Positions 8,858 to 17,623 of a stretch of DNA of 64,000 nucleotides are shown here, in pieces; positions within the stretch are counted from its first letter, which is position 1; every line of letters starts with the position of its first letter. Source of the stretch: Elusimicrobiota bacterium. Its GTDB lineage: Bacteria; Elusimicrobiota; Elusimicrobia; UBA1565; UBA9628. The translations under genes and the position numbers were made by a program. The stretch spans positions 1 through 64,000 of the forward strand of contig PLZD01000024.1 in the NCBI GenBank assembly GCA_003151975.1. The letters run 5' to 3'. The notes under the pieces were generated by a model that ran no database searches, was not told the origin of the DNA, and saw nothing but the letters and a program-made list of their open reading frames with translations.

Positions 8858-9546
8858 GCGCGGAAGTAAGCCCAAAGAGACTCGCCCTCGAAGGAGACTT
8901 CCGTCACCAATCGGTCGAGGAGCAGCAGGGCCAACTGGGAAGAGTGCGCCGTGAACGCCGCGGAGAGGTCGCACCGGAGGAAATCGGGGAACGGCGCCCC
9001 ACGCTCGAGCCGCAGAGACCACCCAGAGGCTTTTGAAATCGTCGTGCCCGAGACCTCGTGCAGAGACGAGAAGTCGCTGAGCGCCTTCTCCAGCGCGGGA
9101 TTTCCAAGGCCTCCTGGCCGAAACGGCTCGCTGTGAAAGCTCACGCGCGTAGCTTTCGGATTAGTTCCCTTGCCGCGGCGGCACAAAATGCCTTGCGCGC
9201 CGCCGCGGCCGGTCCCCAGGAATTGAAGACTTTCCCAGCGCCCGGCCTCGGCATTCCAAACCACGCTCAGCCATGGAAATCCCGCCGCGGGCTCGCGCGG
9301 GAATTCCAAATCCGGCGCTGCGAACTCCGCGGCCGCGCGTTTGATCCAGCCGCCGAAATCCGCGCCGCCCCGAAATCGCACGGCCAGCGTAGAGAAGCCC
9401 GCCCGGCCGAGCACGCCGCCCTCCCAGATGTCCGCGGACCCGGCCTCCGACAATCGCCCGACCGCGGCCTGAAGCTCGCCGAGCTTGAGCTTCGGAAAGC
9501 AATCGGAAACGGCCCTGAGCCAGTCGAGGCATTCCTTGGAGTTCAT
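8854..9546 (-). CDS. Uncharacterised protein co-translated with the HExxH hydroxylase
   Basis: 230 aa, ATG at 9546, overlapping the upstream TGA as ATGA. No signal peptide, membrane helix or known motif. The middle is rich in Gly, Trp and Phe and looks like a mixed alpha/beta fold. I do not recognise the family. The strict coupling to a putative peptide beta-hydroxylase suggests a partner, substrate-presenting protein or immunity-like factor, but nothing in the sequence decides. At 230 aa it is large for a classic RiPP precursor. Confidence 0.6.
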   Translation of the reverse strand: MNSKECLDWLRAVSDCFPKLKLGELQAAVGRLSEAGSADIWEGGVLGRAGFSTLAVRFRGGADFGGWIKRAAAEFAAPDLEFPREPAAGFPWLSVVWNAEAGRWESLQFLGTGRGGAQGILCRRGKGTNPKATRVSFHSEPFRPGGLGNPALEKALSDFSSLHEVSGTTISKASGWSLRLERGAPFPDFLRCDLSAAFTAHSSQLALLLLDRLVTEVSFEGESLWAYFRA

Positions 9547-10910
9547 TTCGTAGAAGGAGCCGGAACCTCGTCGTCGCTTTTCGGCGTCAGAAACGCGACC
9601 CGGGCGACCTTGTCGACCAGGTCCTTCGACTTATGAAAGCCCGTGCTGCCGAGGGCGAACTTCCGGCGGTGATCGTCGCACGCGTCGCGCTGTTCCTTGA
9701 GCAGGGCGGGCGGAAACCATTGGATCGCGTGGTTGAGTACGCCCGCTTCGCGCCACATGCCCAGCACGAAGCGTCGGCCGAACTCGGTGAAATCTCCGTA
9801 GCGGACCAAAGTGCGCAGCGCCTCCTCAACCTGCAGGATGCGCCGCGAGACGTTGACCATGCTCTCGATGTGCTCGGCCTCCGGGTAGCTCTCGCGGGAC
9901 AAGGAGCGCGACAAATAGCGCGCGACGTTCAAGAACGCGTGGGCGCCGAGAAGCAGGCCGCGCAGGCGCCTGGCGTCCTCGCGCCACGGAGAATAAAAGA
10001 TCTGACCGGATTGCCCCGGCATCAGAATCGGGTCGACCACGAGCAGTTGGTTCATCTTTTGATGGCAGTACTCGTGGATGAGCGTCTCGGCCTGCAGCAG
10101 CGGGTCGTCCGAATGGGATAGGCAGATGGTCCCGCGCATGTTGACGTACGAGGAACTTACGCTGCCGTGGTTCATCGGGTTCTGGAGCGGGATGAGAGCG
10201 CGCAGCATGTCGGTCATCTCGGCGTGAAGGCCTGGGTCGCGCACGGCCATGTCCGCGAGAGCGGCCTTGAGGACCTCCGCGAAACGCGCGCGCTCCGCGT
10301 CCTCGAGCGTCGCCAGGCCGTGCATCACGACGCCGTGCACCATCAGCCAGCCCCGGTCGTCAACGACGATGCCGGGCGCCGCCTCAATCAGGCGCGGCAG
10401 CCGCTCGACCGGTGAGTGGCGGCCCGCGATGGTCAGGCCGCCGCGGGAGATGACCAGCTTCTGCGGCTCGGAAGGAGAGCCGGGCAATTCGAGGAAGTAG
10501 GGCGAACCGAATAAGTAAAACCGCCCGTCGGGATCGGGACCGGCGTCGAGCTCCAGGGAATCCCCCCGGGAGAGCGCCAAGGACGCGGCAAATCCCTGCA
10601 GGAAGCCCATCTGAAGATGCCAGTCGCGCTCCGCGGCCCGCACGCCGAATTGCTGGTCCCAAAGATAGAGCCAGTAGTCCATGCACGGGTGGCAGGCCAG
10701 CCGGTCGCGGGCGGCGCCGCCCCGCTTGAGGAGGTAGCGCAGGCCGGCGAGATAGCGGCGGCGCTGCAAGGCGCGCGGCGCGCGCGCGCGAAAGGCGGGC
10801 TCGACGCCGCGCAGAGCTTCGAGAACCGCTTCCACGCGCTTGCGGCCGACCCAGTCCCACTGGGCCGTCCTGCCCCCGCCGTAGATCCAGAGCTTCTCGT
10901 CAAGGCGCAT
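9543..10910 (-). CDS. Putative alpha-ketoglutarate/HExxH-type peptide beta-hydroxylase (mod_HExxH family)
   Basis: 455 aa from ATG 10910; the frame stays open to a TTG at 10985, but those codons give an unconvincing N-terminus. The diagnostic region is residues 275-326: L-I-H-E-Y-C-H279-283, then Y-S-P-W-R-E-D-A-R-R-L and L-L-L-G-A-H-A-F. This H-E-x-x-H plus Y-x-P-W-x-x-D-x-R-P-L-x-G pattern is the signature of the 'HEXXH motif' peptide-modification family, for which non-haem iron, 2-oxoglutarate-dependent Asp/Asn beta-hydroxylation has been described. The protein has no signal peptide, so it acts in the cytoplasm. It is followed by an ATGA-coupled unknown gene and preceded (99-base gap) by a methyltransferase in the same direction. 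No radical SAM or cyclodehydratase partner is nearby. Confidence 0.75.
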   Translation of the reverse strand: MRLDEKLWIYGGGRTAQWDWVGRKRVEAVLEALRGVEPAFRARAPRALQRRRYLAGLRYLLKRGGAARDRLACHPCMDYWLYLWDQQFGVRAAERDWHLQMGFLQGFAASLALSRGDSLELDAGPDPDGRFYLFGSPYFLELPGSPSEPQKLVISRGGLTIAGRHSPVERLPRLIEAAPGIVVDDRGWLMVHGVVMHGLATLEDAERARFAEVLKAALADMAVRDPGLHAEMTDMLRALIPLQNPMNHGSVSSSYVNMRGTICLSHSDDPLLQAETLIHEYCHQKMNQLLVVDPILMPGQSGQIFYSPWREDARRLRGLLLGAHAFLNVARYLSRSLSRESYPEAEHIESMVNVSRRILQVEEALRTLVRYGDFTEFGRRFVLGMWREAGVLNHAIQWFPPALLKEQRDACDDHRRKFALGSTGFHKSKDLVDKVARVAFLTPKSDDEVPAPSTK

Positions 10911-11009
10911 GAATTGGAAATGAATGATACAAAGAAACAAACGGCCAAGAAATTCCAATATGCGCCGCGCTCCGAATATCGACAAGCTGAGTTCGGCCGC
11001 GCTGTGCGG

Positions 11010-11786
11010 TCATCGTCGGAATAGCTCGGAGCCTCCACTATGATACGGCCTCCGCGGATGGGCGGTCGAACTTCTGATCCACAGCTCTAAGAAGTCCGTC
11101 CCGATGGGTTCTTTCTTCGCGAGTTTATACCCGAGGGGGATCTCACCCCCGAAGCCGTGGTAGGTCGCAACCCTCGTGCCGTCCTTCGCAACCTCGAGCT
11201 TCGTTCGTACGATTTCGACGTATCGAGCGAACTTGTCTTTATCGAGCGACACGGTTGCGTCAATTCGCATCGACCTTTTCCAATTTTCGCCAAAAGGGTT
11301 GTACAAATAGAAAGCGTCAAACGAAGACCAATCCAAATCTGCCATATTCCCAAGAATGAAGGACGCCTGGTTCGCCCCAAGTTCTTCGGCGGCCTTTTTA
11401 GCTGCCGCGAACAAATGAGGACGCTGTTCAATTCCAACAAACCGTCCGGGGCCTGAAAGCGCGGCGACCGTGCAAAACTTTCCGCAGCCTGAGCCCACGT
11501 CCAATACTCGTGTTTCTTCGTTGGGCATCAAGAGTTCAGCGGCCCGGATGGCCACCTCCACCGGAGTCCAATGAGTCTGTGAAAGATTGCTGATCGAGGG
11601 CGGATACATCTGGTCGAATCGGAAGTCAGGCACCTTTCGCCCACCGCGCAGATCCTCGATAAGTTTTCCAACTTCTTCTTCCCGATGTCTATTTGAATTC
11701 AGCCAGTTTTCAAGAATCTCCATATCCTCAAGAAGCATGGGGTTAGGCGGGTCAGACTTGTAGGGAATTGGAGCGCGTTTCTTCAT
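11010..11786 (-). CDS. Class I SAM-dependent methyltransferase
   Basis: 258 aa, ATG 11786 with GAGG about 9 bases upstream. Motif I is clear, V-L-D-V-G-S-G-C-G-K (about residues 95-104), followed by an acidic end of strand 2 (V-G-I-E-Q) and L-Y-N-P-F as a motif IV-like N-P-F. This is a Rossmann methyltransferase, but the substrate cannot be read from it. Base composition is plainly lower in G+C than in all neighbouring genes, with A- and T-ending codons frequent, so it may be a recent acquisition. It has its own promoter and precedes the HExxH hydroxylase on the same strand. Confidence 0.8.
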   Translation of the reverse strand: MKKRAPIPYKSDPPNPMLLEDMEILENWLNSNRHREEEVGKLIEDLRGGRKVPDFRFDQMYPPSISNLSQTHWTPVEVAIRAAELLMPNEETRVLDVGSGCGKFCTVAALSGPGRFVGIEQRPHLFAAAKKAAEELGANQASFILGNMADLDWSSFDAFYLYNPFGENWKRSMRIDATVSLDKDKFARYVEIVRTKLEVAKDGTRVATYHGFGGEIPLGYKLAKKEPIGTDFLELWIRSSTAHPRRPYHSGGSELFRR

Positions 11787-11806
11787 GAGACAGCCTCAGG
11801 CCCCGA

Positions 11807-11835
11807 AGGATACCCCCTCTTCCGGCAGCAGTCAA
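11807..11835 (-). promoter_or_regulatory. Sigma-70-type promoter for the methyltransferase/hydroxylase unit
   Basis: Read leftward: TTGACT (11830-11835), 17-bp spacer, TATCCT (11807-11812). It is followed by a leader of about 15-20 bases with GAGG before ATG 11786. It lies back-to-back with the plus-strand promoter at 11843-11871. Confidence 0.7.
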
Positions 11836-11842
11836 GCCTTCC

Positions 11843-11871
11843 TTGCCGCCGGGGAAGCGTATTGTTATAAT
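11843..11871 (+). promoter_or_regulatory. Sigma-70-type promoter for the 11901-14914 operon
   Basis: TTGCCG (11843-11848), 17-bp spacer, consensus TATAAT (11866-11871). A Shine-Dalgarno AAGGGAG at 11888-11894 sits 6 bases before ATG 11901, so this unit is leadered. Confidence 0.7.
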
Positions 11872-11900
11872 GGCGCGAAGACGCGACAAGGGAGATTTTC

Positions 11901-13538
11901 ATGAGAATGAAGGCACTGGCGGCGTTCATCCTGATTGCGGCGTGCCCCGCAACGGTCTTCGCCGAAGGCCAGGCCGCGCCGCCCCCCGCCAAGACCGCCG
12001 CGACCCCGCCGGCCGCGCCGGTCCGCCGCATTTCCGTGAGCGTCGATCCCCGGCTCGAGCTGGAGAGCGTGGTGCAGCTTCTGAGTTCCGCGGACGGCGA
12101 TCCCGCGGGCTTCGTCCGTCGCGACACCCCGTACGCCTGGCTCATCGACCGGCGCTTCGGAGAACTTCACAAGCACGCGGCGGTCAAGCTCCAGTCCAAA
12201 TCGTACTTCAAGGGCTTCAATTTCCTCGATCGGGATCTTTTCCTCCTCAGGCTCTCGACTCCCCCGGAATTGGCCGAACCCGCGGCGTTGCCCTTCGCTT
12301 TCTACGATAGGGCCGGCGGGAAGGAGAAGGTGGAGCTCTGGCTCAAGGACCTGCGGGCTTTCTCCAAGGACGCGGAGTTCTCGAAAACTTTCGCGCCGCT
12401 CTGTGAACTCATGGCGCCGCCGGTCGCAGCCTTCCGCTCTGAACTGGACAAAGCCGACTACCTTGCGAAGCTCGAGTCCTACGCGGGACTGGACTTGATC
12501 GGCGGCTACTCGGTCCTGCTCTCGCCGCTGTCCGCCGACGGCAGCGTGGCGTCCGACATCAACGAATTGGAGGACGGCTCGCTTTCCATCACGACCGTGC
12601 TCGGGCCTCGCGACACGCCCTCGTTCGGGATCGAGTTCTGGTCGCCGAGCCTCCGCGCGCTCTTGTGGAATAAGGCCGGCCACGGGATCGCAGATCCCCT
12701 GGCGGACCTTTACCCCGACGCCGTGGCGCAGAGCTCGTCAGCCTTCAAGCCGGGAACGGGCTGCATGGACGATTGGCCCCAGTGCCTCAAGGAGCACGTC
12801 GTCAGGGCGGTCACGCTCCGCCTGATCGCGCGCGAGTTCGGCGACGCCGCCGCCGAGGAACAGCTCCGCTTCGAGAACGACAAGAATTTCCCATATCTTC
12901 CGGCGATGGTGGAGCGACTGCGCGACTACGAGAATGCGCGCGAGGATTATCCGACGCTGGCCGACTTCTACCCCAAGCTTCTGGAAGTCCTCCCCGGAGG
13001 CGAGTCCCGCGCCGCCGCGTTGGGATTCTCCGCGAACTCCCTCTCCGACCTCAAGAAGCTCCAGCTCAAGCGCTATCTGGAGCAGGTCGCGGCGCGCTCT
13101 GGAGACAAAGACATGAAGTCGTCGGCGGATCGCGCCATCGCTTCCCTGACGGAGAACACGGCCCGTCAGCGGGGCAACGAACATTTCGGCAGAGGAGAGT
13201 ACGCGGCCGCGCTCGATGATTTCGACGCCGCGCTTTCCGCGGCGCCGGGCGACGTCGAGACCATGCTGGGCCGCGCCGTCGCGCTGGAGTCGCTCCTGCG
13301 CTTCGATGAGTCGCTGTCCAGCTACGACAGCGCGATTGCGGCCGCCGAGGCGGGCGCAGGCCCGTCCAGCAAGGGGCTGCTGGCCAGCGCCTTGTCATCG
13401 CGCGCTTCGCTGGAGGTCAAGATGAAGCGCCCCGCGCCGGCGCGCGCCGATCTCGAGGCCGCGCTGAAGGCGGCGCCGGAGGGCTGGCCCATAATGGAAG
13501 CGACGCGCAAGCAGCTCAAGGATATCAAAGGACAGTGA
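11901..13538 (+). CDS. Exported DUF4932 pseudoenzyme with C-terminal TPRs
   Basis: 545 aa. Signal peptide to about residue 21, then a Pro/Ala spacer. The DUF4932 domain (about 44-375) aligns closely with the protein at 7478-8857, including V-D-P-R-L-E-L, the C-x3-W-x2-C pair and the K-E-H-V-V-R-A block, but the HExxH site reads N-K-A-G-H (257-261). The first His and the catalytic Glu are gone while the last His and downstream Glu remain. It should be catalytically dead but may still bind a ligand or a partner. Residues about 415-545 are TPR-like. Its stop overlaps the GTG of the next gene. Confidence 0.75.
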   Translation: MRMKALAAFILIAACPATVFAEGQAAPPPAKTAATPPAAPVRRISVSVDPRLELESVVQLLSSADGDPAGFVRRDTPYAWLIDRRFGELHKHAAVKLQSKSYFKGFNFLDRDLFLLRLSTPPELAEPAALPFAFYDRAGGKEKVELWLKDLRAFSKDAEFSKTFAPLCELMAPPVAAFRSELDKADYLAKLESYAGLDLIGGYSVLLSPLSADGSVASDINELEDGSLSITTVLGPRDTPSFGIEFWSPSLRALLWNKAGHGIADPLADLYPDAVAQSSSAFKPGTGCMDDWPQCLKEHVVRAVTLRLIAREFGDAAAEEQLRFENDKNFPYLPAMVERLRDYENAREDYPTLADFYPKLLEVLPGGESRAAALGFSANSLSDLKKLQLKRYLEQVAARSGDKDMKSSADRAIASLTENTARQRGNEHFGRGEYAAALDDFDAALSAAPGDVETMLGRAVALESLLRFDESLSSYDSAIAAAEAGAGPSSKGLLASALSSRASLEVKMKRPAPARADLEAALKAAPEGWPIMEATRKQLKDIKGQ

Positions 13539-14914
13539 AGCGGAAGACGCCCGGCCCGGCGGGCCTTGCGGACGCGATCAAGCTTTTCGAGCAAGGCCGT
13601 TTCGCGGAGGCCGCGGAGGGGTTCAAGAACTCCATCCGTCAGGGAGAAGCGCGCGGCGTACGGGAGTTCCTGGAGTCCGCCGCCCATCGCCCCTTCGCTT
13701 CGGGTCGGCCCCGCCCGCCGCTGAAGGAAGCCCTCGACGCGCGCGATTATCCAAAAGCGTTCAAGGAGGCCGAGCGCGCCTTTGCCGAAGACCGGCCGCT
13801 CGCCTACCGTCTCCTGCGCGACCTCTGGCTCGAAGGCGTTTTCGATATACCTCCGGCGCAAGCCCGCTCGCCGTGGGGCTGCTTCTTCCTGTCGTCGGAA
13901 GCGTGGAAGCACGGCCATACCCTCGACGCGCTCCGCTGGCTGCAGAAGGCCAGCACGGCGTCCCCCCGCTTTTTCTGGATGCGCTACTTCATCGCGGAAC
14001 TGCTGATGCGCCGCGCCGATCTCTTCGCGATGGCGCGCGCGGAGATCGATCAAGTCATCAAGGCCTGCCCTTGGCTGTGGGAAGCCCGGTGCCTGCGCGC
14101 CGAGATTTTGTGGACTTTGGGCGTCGCAGGGCCCCTCAAGGGGCTCGCCGATATCAAGGTATCAAAGAACTCCCAGTCTTCCTTTCTCGCCTGGCGCGGC
14201 GCGCTTAACATGTGGACCGGCCGCTACGCGCAAGCGCTGCCCGACTTGGACGCGTCGGCGGCACTCTCCAATCCCGACGCGCCGTGCTGGCGCGGCGGCG
14301 CCCGCGTCATGCTCGGCCGGCTCGATGAAGCCGTCAAGGACCTTACCGTGGTTCTCAACGGCGACCCCCACGATCACGAAGCGCGCATTTGGCGCGGGGA
14401 GGCGTACCGGCGCTTGGGCCTATATAAGGAAAGCTTGGCCGACCTCAATGACGCGATCACGCGATCCGAGGACGCCGTCTGGGCCTATGTTAACCGCGCG
14501 CTCGTGCATCTCGAGCTCGGCGACAAGGCTTCGGCCATGCACGATTTCATCCGCCTGGCACCTCCGCGCGACTTGGGCGAGGCGGGAGTAAAATATGACG
14601 ACGATTGGAGCCTCGATGAGCGCCGCATGCGCGCCGTGCTCGACCGCGCGCTGAAATCGGCGCTCGGCTGCCGGCGCTCGGACCCGCATCTGAACCTCGC
14701 TTGGATGAGGCACGCGGGCATTCCCCTGCCGGCGCGGCCGACGCCCCAGGTTCGATTGCTTTATTGGCTGCAGGAGCAGAAGGTCCCGGCGCCGCCGGAG
14801 CTCGTCTTCGGCACGGACATCCTGACCGAGGACGCCGCGAAGGACGTCCTGTCCCGGCGCGGCGCTACTTCAGCCGCCAAGGCACGCGCGACTTCTCGTA
14901 AGTCCCGAGCTTGA
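13535..14914 (+). CDS. Cytoplasmic TPR protein
   Basis: 459 aa from GTG 13535 (GTGA overlap with the gene before). No signal peptide. Made almost entirely of TPR-like helical pairs, several with the W-R-G form (A-R-I-W-R-G-E-A-Y-R and C-W-R-G-G-A-R). A putative partner or scaffold for the co-translated DUF4932 pseudoenzyme, although that one is exported and this one is not. The last 50 bases overlap the convergent gene at 14865-16463. Confidence 0.7.
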   Translation: MKRKTPGPAGLADAIKLFEQGRFAEAAEGFKNSIRQGEARGVREFLESAAHRPFASGRPRPPLKEALDARDYPKAFKEAERAFAEDRPLAYRLLRDLWLEGVFDIPPAQARSPWGCFFLSSEAWKHGHTLDALRWLQKASTASPRFFWMRYFIAELLMRRADLFAMARAEIDQVIKACPWLWEARCLRAEILWTLGVAGPLKGLADIKVSKNSQSSFLAWRGALNMWTGRYAQALPDLDASAALSNPDAPCWRGGARVMLGRLDEAVKDLTVVLNGDPHDHEARIWRGEAYRRLGLYKESLADLNDAITRSEDAVWAYVNRALVHLELGDKASAMHDFIRLAPPRDLGEAGVKYDDDWSLDERRMRAVLDRALKSALGCRRSDPHLNLAWMRHAGIPLPARPTPQVRLLYWLQEQKVPAPPELVFGTDILTEDAAKDVLSRRGATSAAKARATSRKSRA

Positions 14915-16463
14915 CGGCGGTCTTGCCGTCGAGGACGACGAAATCCGCGGGCCACGGATTGCCGTCCAGAGCCGCGCCGATTGTCTGCTCGTCCGCGGCC
15001 ATATAGAGCACCACCGGGCGCGTGACATCCGACGGATTGAGCGCCGTGGTCACAAATCCCAGCTTACCCGAAATCCTAAGCGGCTCCTTCTCCCCGGGCC
15101 GCGCGTTGAAGGTGATGCCGTCGGCCGCCAGATGCCCCGGCAGATGAAGATCGTCGTAGCGGCGCGCGATCCATAAATTATCTTCCGCGGTGCCGATGAC
15201 GACCAGGGCTTTGCCTGTGAGATTCGTGGACAGTGCCTGCCTGTCGGTCAACGCCACGGCCCGGGACCAACGGAGCTTGCGCAATTCCTCGACGCGCGTT
15301 CTCAATTCCGGCGCCAGGCGCTCGGGGAGGATGAGCACCGCGGGACCGGGGTCGGCCATCGCCTTGCTGATGTCGCCGGAGAAAGACAGCGCGGACCTGC
15401 GGCCGGCGGCCAGCGCGTCGAAGACCTCGATGAGCCGCGGATAGAAATCGAGCAAGGTGGGATAGCGGTCGCGGTGCCGCTCGTAGTCCTTCAGGGCGTC
15501 CATCAACGGCGCCAAGTAGGGCAGGCCGATGCGGGCGTATTTGATCGGCCACTCGGCGGCTTGGGACTTTTCGCCCGCGCGGTCGAGCATGCGGGCCCCG
15601 ACCGCGAACGAGATGTGGCGCTGGGCGCATTCGTACCAATTCGGGGCGCATTCGCTTCCGATCGGCTCGAGGAGCGCGCTCGACTTCTCCAGCGCCGCGC
15701 GCTGGGTCTGCGCGTCCGCCAACAGCTCTTCGAGCACGACGTCGTGCCAGACCTGGGGCATGCGCGTCGCCAGCCGGAACTGGAAACGGCCATCGAAGTC
15801 CTCCGCGCCGTAGATGGTCGTCACGCGCGTGGTCCCGTCCGGGTCGGGCCGGACGATGTTCATCGACAGCGCGGGCTCCGCGAAAGGCGAGACGATGATC
15901 GTGTAGCGCGTCTTGACCGGAAGGCCGGTATAGTCCTTGAGAGCCGCGCGGCAATCCAAGCCGCGCGCTTGGTCGCGGACCTCCTTGACGAAGCCCTCGC
16001 GTTCCGGCGCGGTGCGGGCGTAGAACTCCATGAAGCCGCTCACGCGCGCGAAGTCTTTTAAGAGAAGGCGGAACTCCTCCGCGCCTTGGGTTCCCCCCAT
16101 GAGTTCCAAGAAAGGATCGGGAACGGTCTCGCGCAGCTCGAGCCCCGGCGGGTCGCCGAGGGCGAACAGAAAATTATAGGCCTTGATGTAGGTGAAGCCT
16201 TTCGCCGTCAACTCGGCGTATCGGTCGACGACGGGATGACGCTTGAAGGGCGCAAAATGCGCCTCGGCGGCGTGGTCGTAGGGGATGTCGTGCCGGTGGA
16301 AGCCGGAAAATCGCTTGTCCGCCCCCGCGAGCAGCTGGACGACGGCGAAGAGCTCGTAGCGGGGGTCGGCGCGAATTCCGGGATAGGTCTCTGATGGCGC
16401 GTCCGCCGCGCGCGCGGGGACGCAGAGCAAGCATAAGAGCGCGAGCCGAGCGATCGCTTTCAA
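14865..16463 (-). CDS. Exported DUF4932-like pseudoenzyme with an unknown C-terminal domain
   Basis: 532 aa, TTG start at 16463 overlapping the previous stop as TTGA. Signal peptide to about residue 20. The DUF4932 part (about 30-340) keeps the A-D-P-R-Y-E-L opening and the D-R-Y-P-T-L-L-D-F-Y-P block, but the HExxH position reads H-D-V-V-L and the downstream Glu is Arg (C-A-Q-R-H). The last 170 residues form a separate alpha/beta-looking domain (L-V-V-I-G-T-A-E-D-N and V-L-Y-M-A-A) absent from the other members. I do not recognise it. It is the final gene of the minus operon that starts at 24257. Confidence 0.7.
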   Translation of the reverse strand: MKAIARLALLCLLCVPARAADAPSETYPGIRADPRYELFAVVQLLAGADKRFSGFHRHDIPYDHAAEAHFAPFKRHPVVDRYAELTAKGFTYIKAYNFLFALGDPPGLELRETVPDPFLELMGGTQGAEEFRLLLKDFARVSGFMEFYARTAPEREGFVKEVRDQARGLDCRAALKDYTGLPVKTRYTIIVSPFAEPALSMNIVRPDPDGTTRVTTIYGAEDFDGRFQFRLATRMPQVWHDVVLEELLADAQTQRAALEKSSALLEPIGSECAPNWYECAQRHISFAVGARMLDRAGEKSQAAEWPIKYARIGLPYLAPLMDALKDYERHRDRYPTLLDFYPRLIEVFDALAAGRRSALSFSGDISKAMADPGPAVLILPERLAPELRTRVEELRKLRWSRAVALTDRQALSTNLTGKALVVIGTAEDNLWIARRYDDLHLPGHLAADGITFNARPGEKEPLRISGKLGFVTTALNPSDVTRPVVLYMAADEQTIGAALDGNPWPADFVVLDGKTAVKLGTYEKSRVPWRLK

Positions 16464-17623
16464 CGCGCCGGTTCCCCTACGCTCTCCCGAAATCGGGGGC
16501 CGAAGAAATCGGTCGCCTTCCGGAGCGGCCCCGCGGGAGGGAGCTTCAAGGCGAGCTCCGGAGTCCCGGGGAAAGCCAGCTCATGGTAGACGCTGAAAAG
16601 CCGCGGGTAGAAACTCCAAAGCGTGGGATACTTGTCTCTCTGGCGCTCGTAATCTTCCAATCGCCGCGCGAGCGCGTCCACGTAGTCGGTCTTGACGGCC
16701 GGACCATAGGGGCCCTTCATGGTTTCGCCGTAAGCCGCCTTGCTCAGGCGCGCGACGAGTGCCGCGACCAAATACGCTTTGGCGCAGTTGGCGTCGTTGG
16801 TGCGGCACTTCGCCACCTCGGGCCCGTAGAAAGCCTTCGTGTCGGGGACATTGGCGGCCTCGAAGTAGTAGAAGCTCGGATCGATGAAGACGAACAGAAG
16901 CTCCTGCCAAAGGAAGCCTGCGTTCGGACCGAAAAGCGTATGGCGCCCGTCCTTTCCCTTCGGATTCAAATCGTAGCGCGCGAGGTTGTAGACTTCGAAA
17001 GGGCGCGTCACCGCATGGGGCGTCGCCCTCGGATCGGGATAGGGCACGATGAAGGAACTGCTGTACTCGTTGCGGTAAAGCGGGTCCAGGAAATAGTGAC
17101 AGCGGACCTCGAGGCCGATCCCGAGATAGGATTCGACGCGGGCCACGGGATCGACGGGCCCGATCTCCTTGCGGGCCTCGGCTGCGATCTCATCGTACAA
17201 GGCCTTGTGATCCGAGAAGAAGCGCGGGAAACCCGAGACCTCGGACAAGTCCCGAAGCTCCCAGAGGAAGCGCTGCATGAGGGCCTGATCCTGCTCGGAA
17301 TCGAGGTACGGCGGCGAGACGGACGGATCGGCGAGCGTGAGCGCGGGCGGAGGCGTATAGTACATCAAGATGATCCCGAAGCCCTCGTGGCCCTTGCGGC
17401 GATACGACTCAGAGTAAAGCTTGACGGCGGGGTGGTTCTTGAAGCGTCCGAACTTCTCGTCCACCTCGCGCGCGTACGAATCAGGCGTTTCCGAAGGCTG
17501 CCCGTATCCCGCGAGCCGCTGCACGATGCCGAGCAGTTCGAGGCGCGGATCGACGCTCAAGTCGAAGGTCGAGGCGGCGGCCGTCCGGCAGATGAGCAGA
17601 AGAGCGAGGCCGGCGGCTCTCAT
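16460..17623 (-). CDS. Exported DUF4932-like pseudoenzyme
   Basis: 387 aa from ATG 17623, which overlaps the TGA of the large gene before it as ATGA. The longer upstream frame is rejected because it has no signal peptide and overlaps coding sequence. Signal peptide about 1-18; then S-V-D-P-R-L-E-L, the family opening. The metal site is degraded: Q-E-L-L-F replaces HExxH and the later Glu is Ala (C-A-K-A-Y). The C-terminal D-K-Y-P-T-L-W-S-F-Y-P block is kept. A binding or structural role alongside the four-domain protein is likely. Confidence 0.7.
   Translation of the reverse strand: MRAAGLALLLICRTAAASTFDLSVDPRLELLGIVQRLAGYGQPSETPDSYAREVDEKFGRFKNHPAVKLYSESYRRKGHEGFGIILMYYTPPPALTLADPSVSPPYLDSEQDQALMQRFLWELRDLSEVSGFPRFFSDHKALYDEIAAEARKEIGPVDPVARVESYLGIGLEVRCHYFLDPLYRNEYSSSFIVPYPDPRATPHAVTRPFEVYNLARYDLNPKGKDGRHTLFGPNAGFLWQELLFVFIDPSFYYFEAANVPDTKAFYGPEVAKCRTNDANCAKAYLVAALVARLSKAAYGETMKGPYGPAVKTDYVDALARRLEDYERQRDKYPTLWSFYPRLFSVYHELAFPGTPELALKLPPAGPLRKATDFFGPRFRESVGEPAR

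Noticed and set aside
9543-10910. HExxH protein as a zinc metallopeptidase
   Set aside because: The Y-x-P-W-x-x-D-x-R block after H-E-Y-C-H fits the peptide hydroxylase family better; the protein is cytoplasmic and has no gluzincin-type Glu in a matching context.
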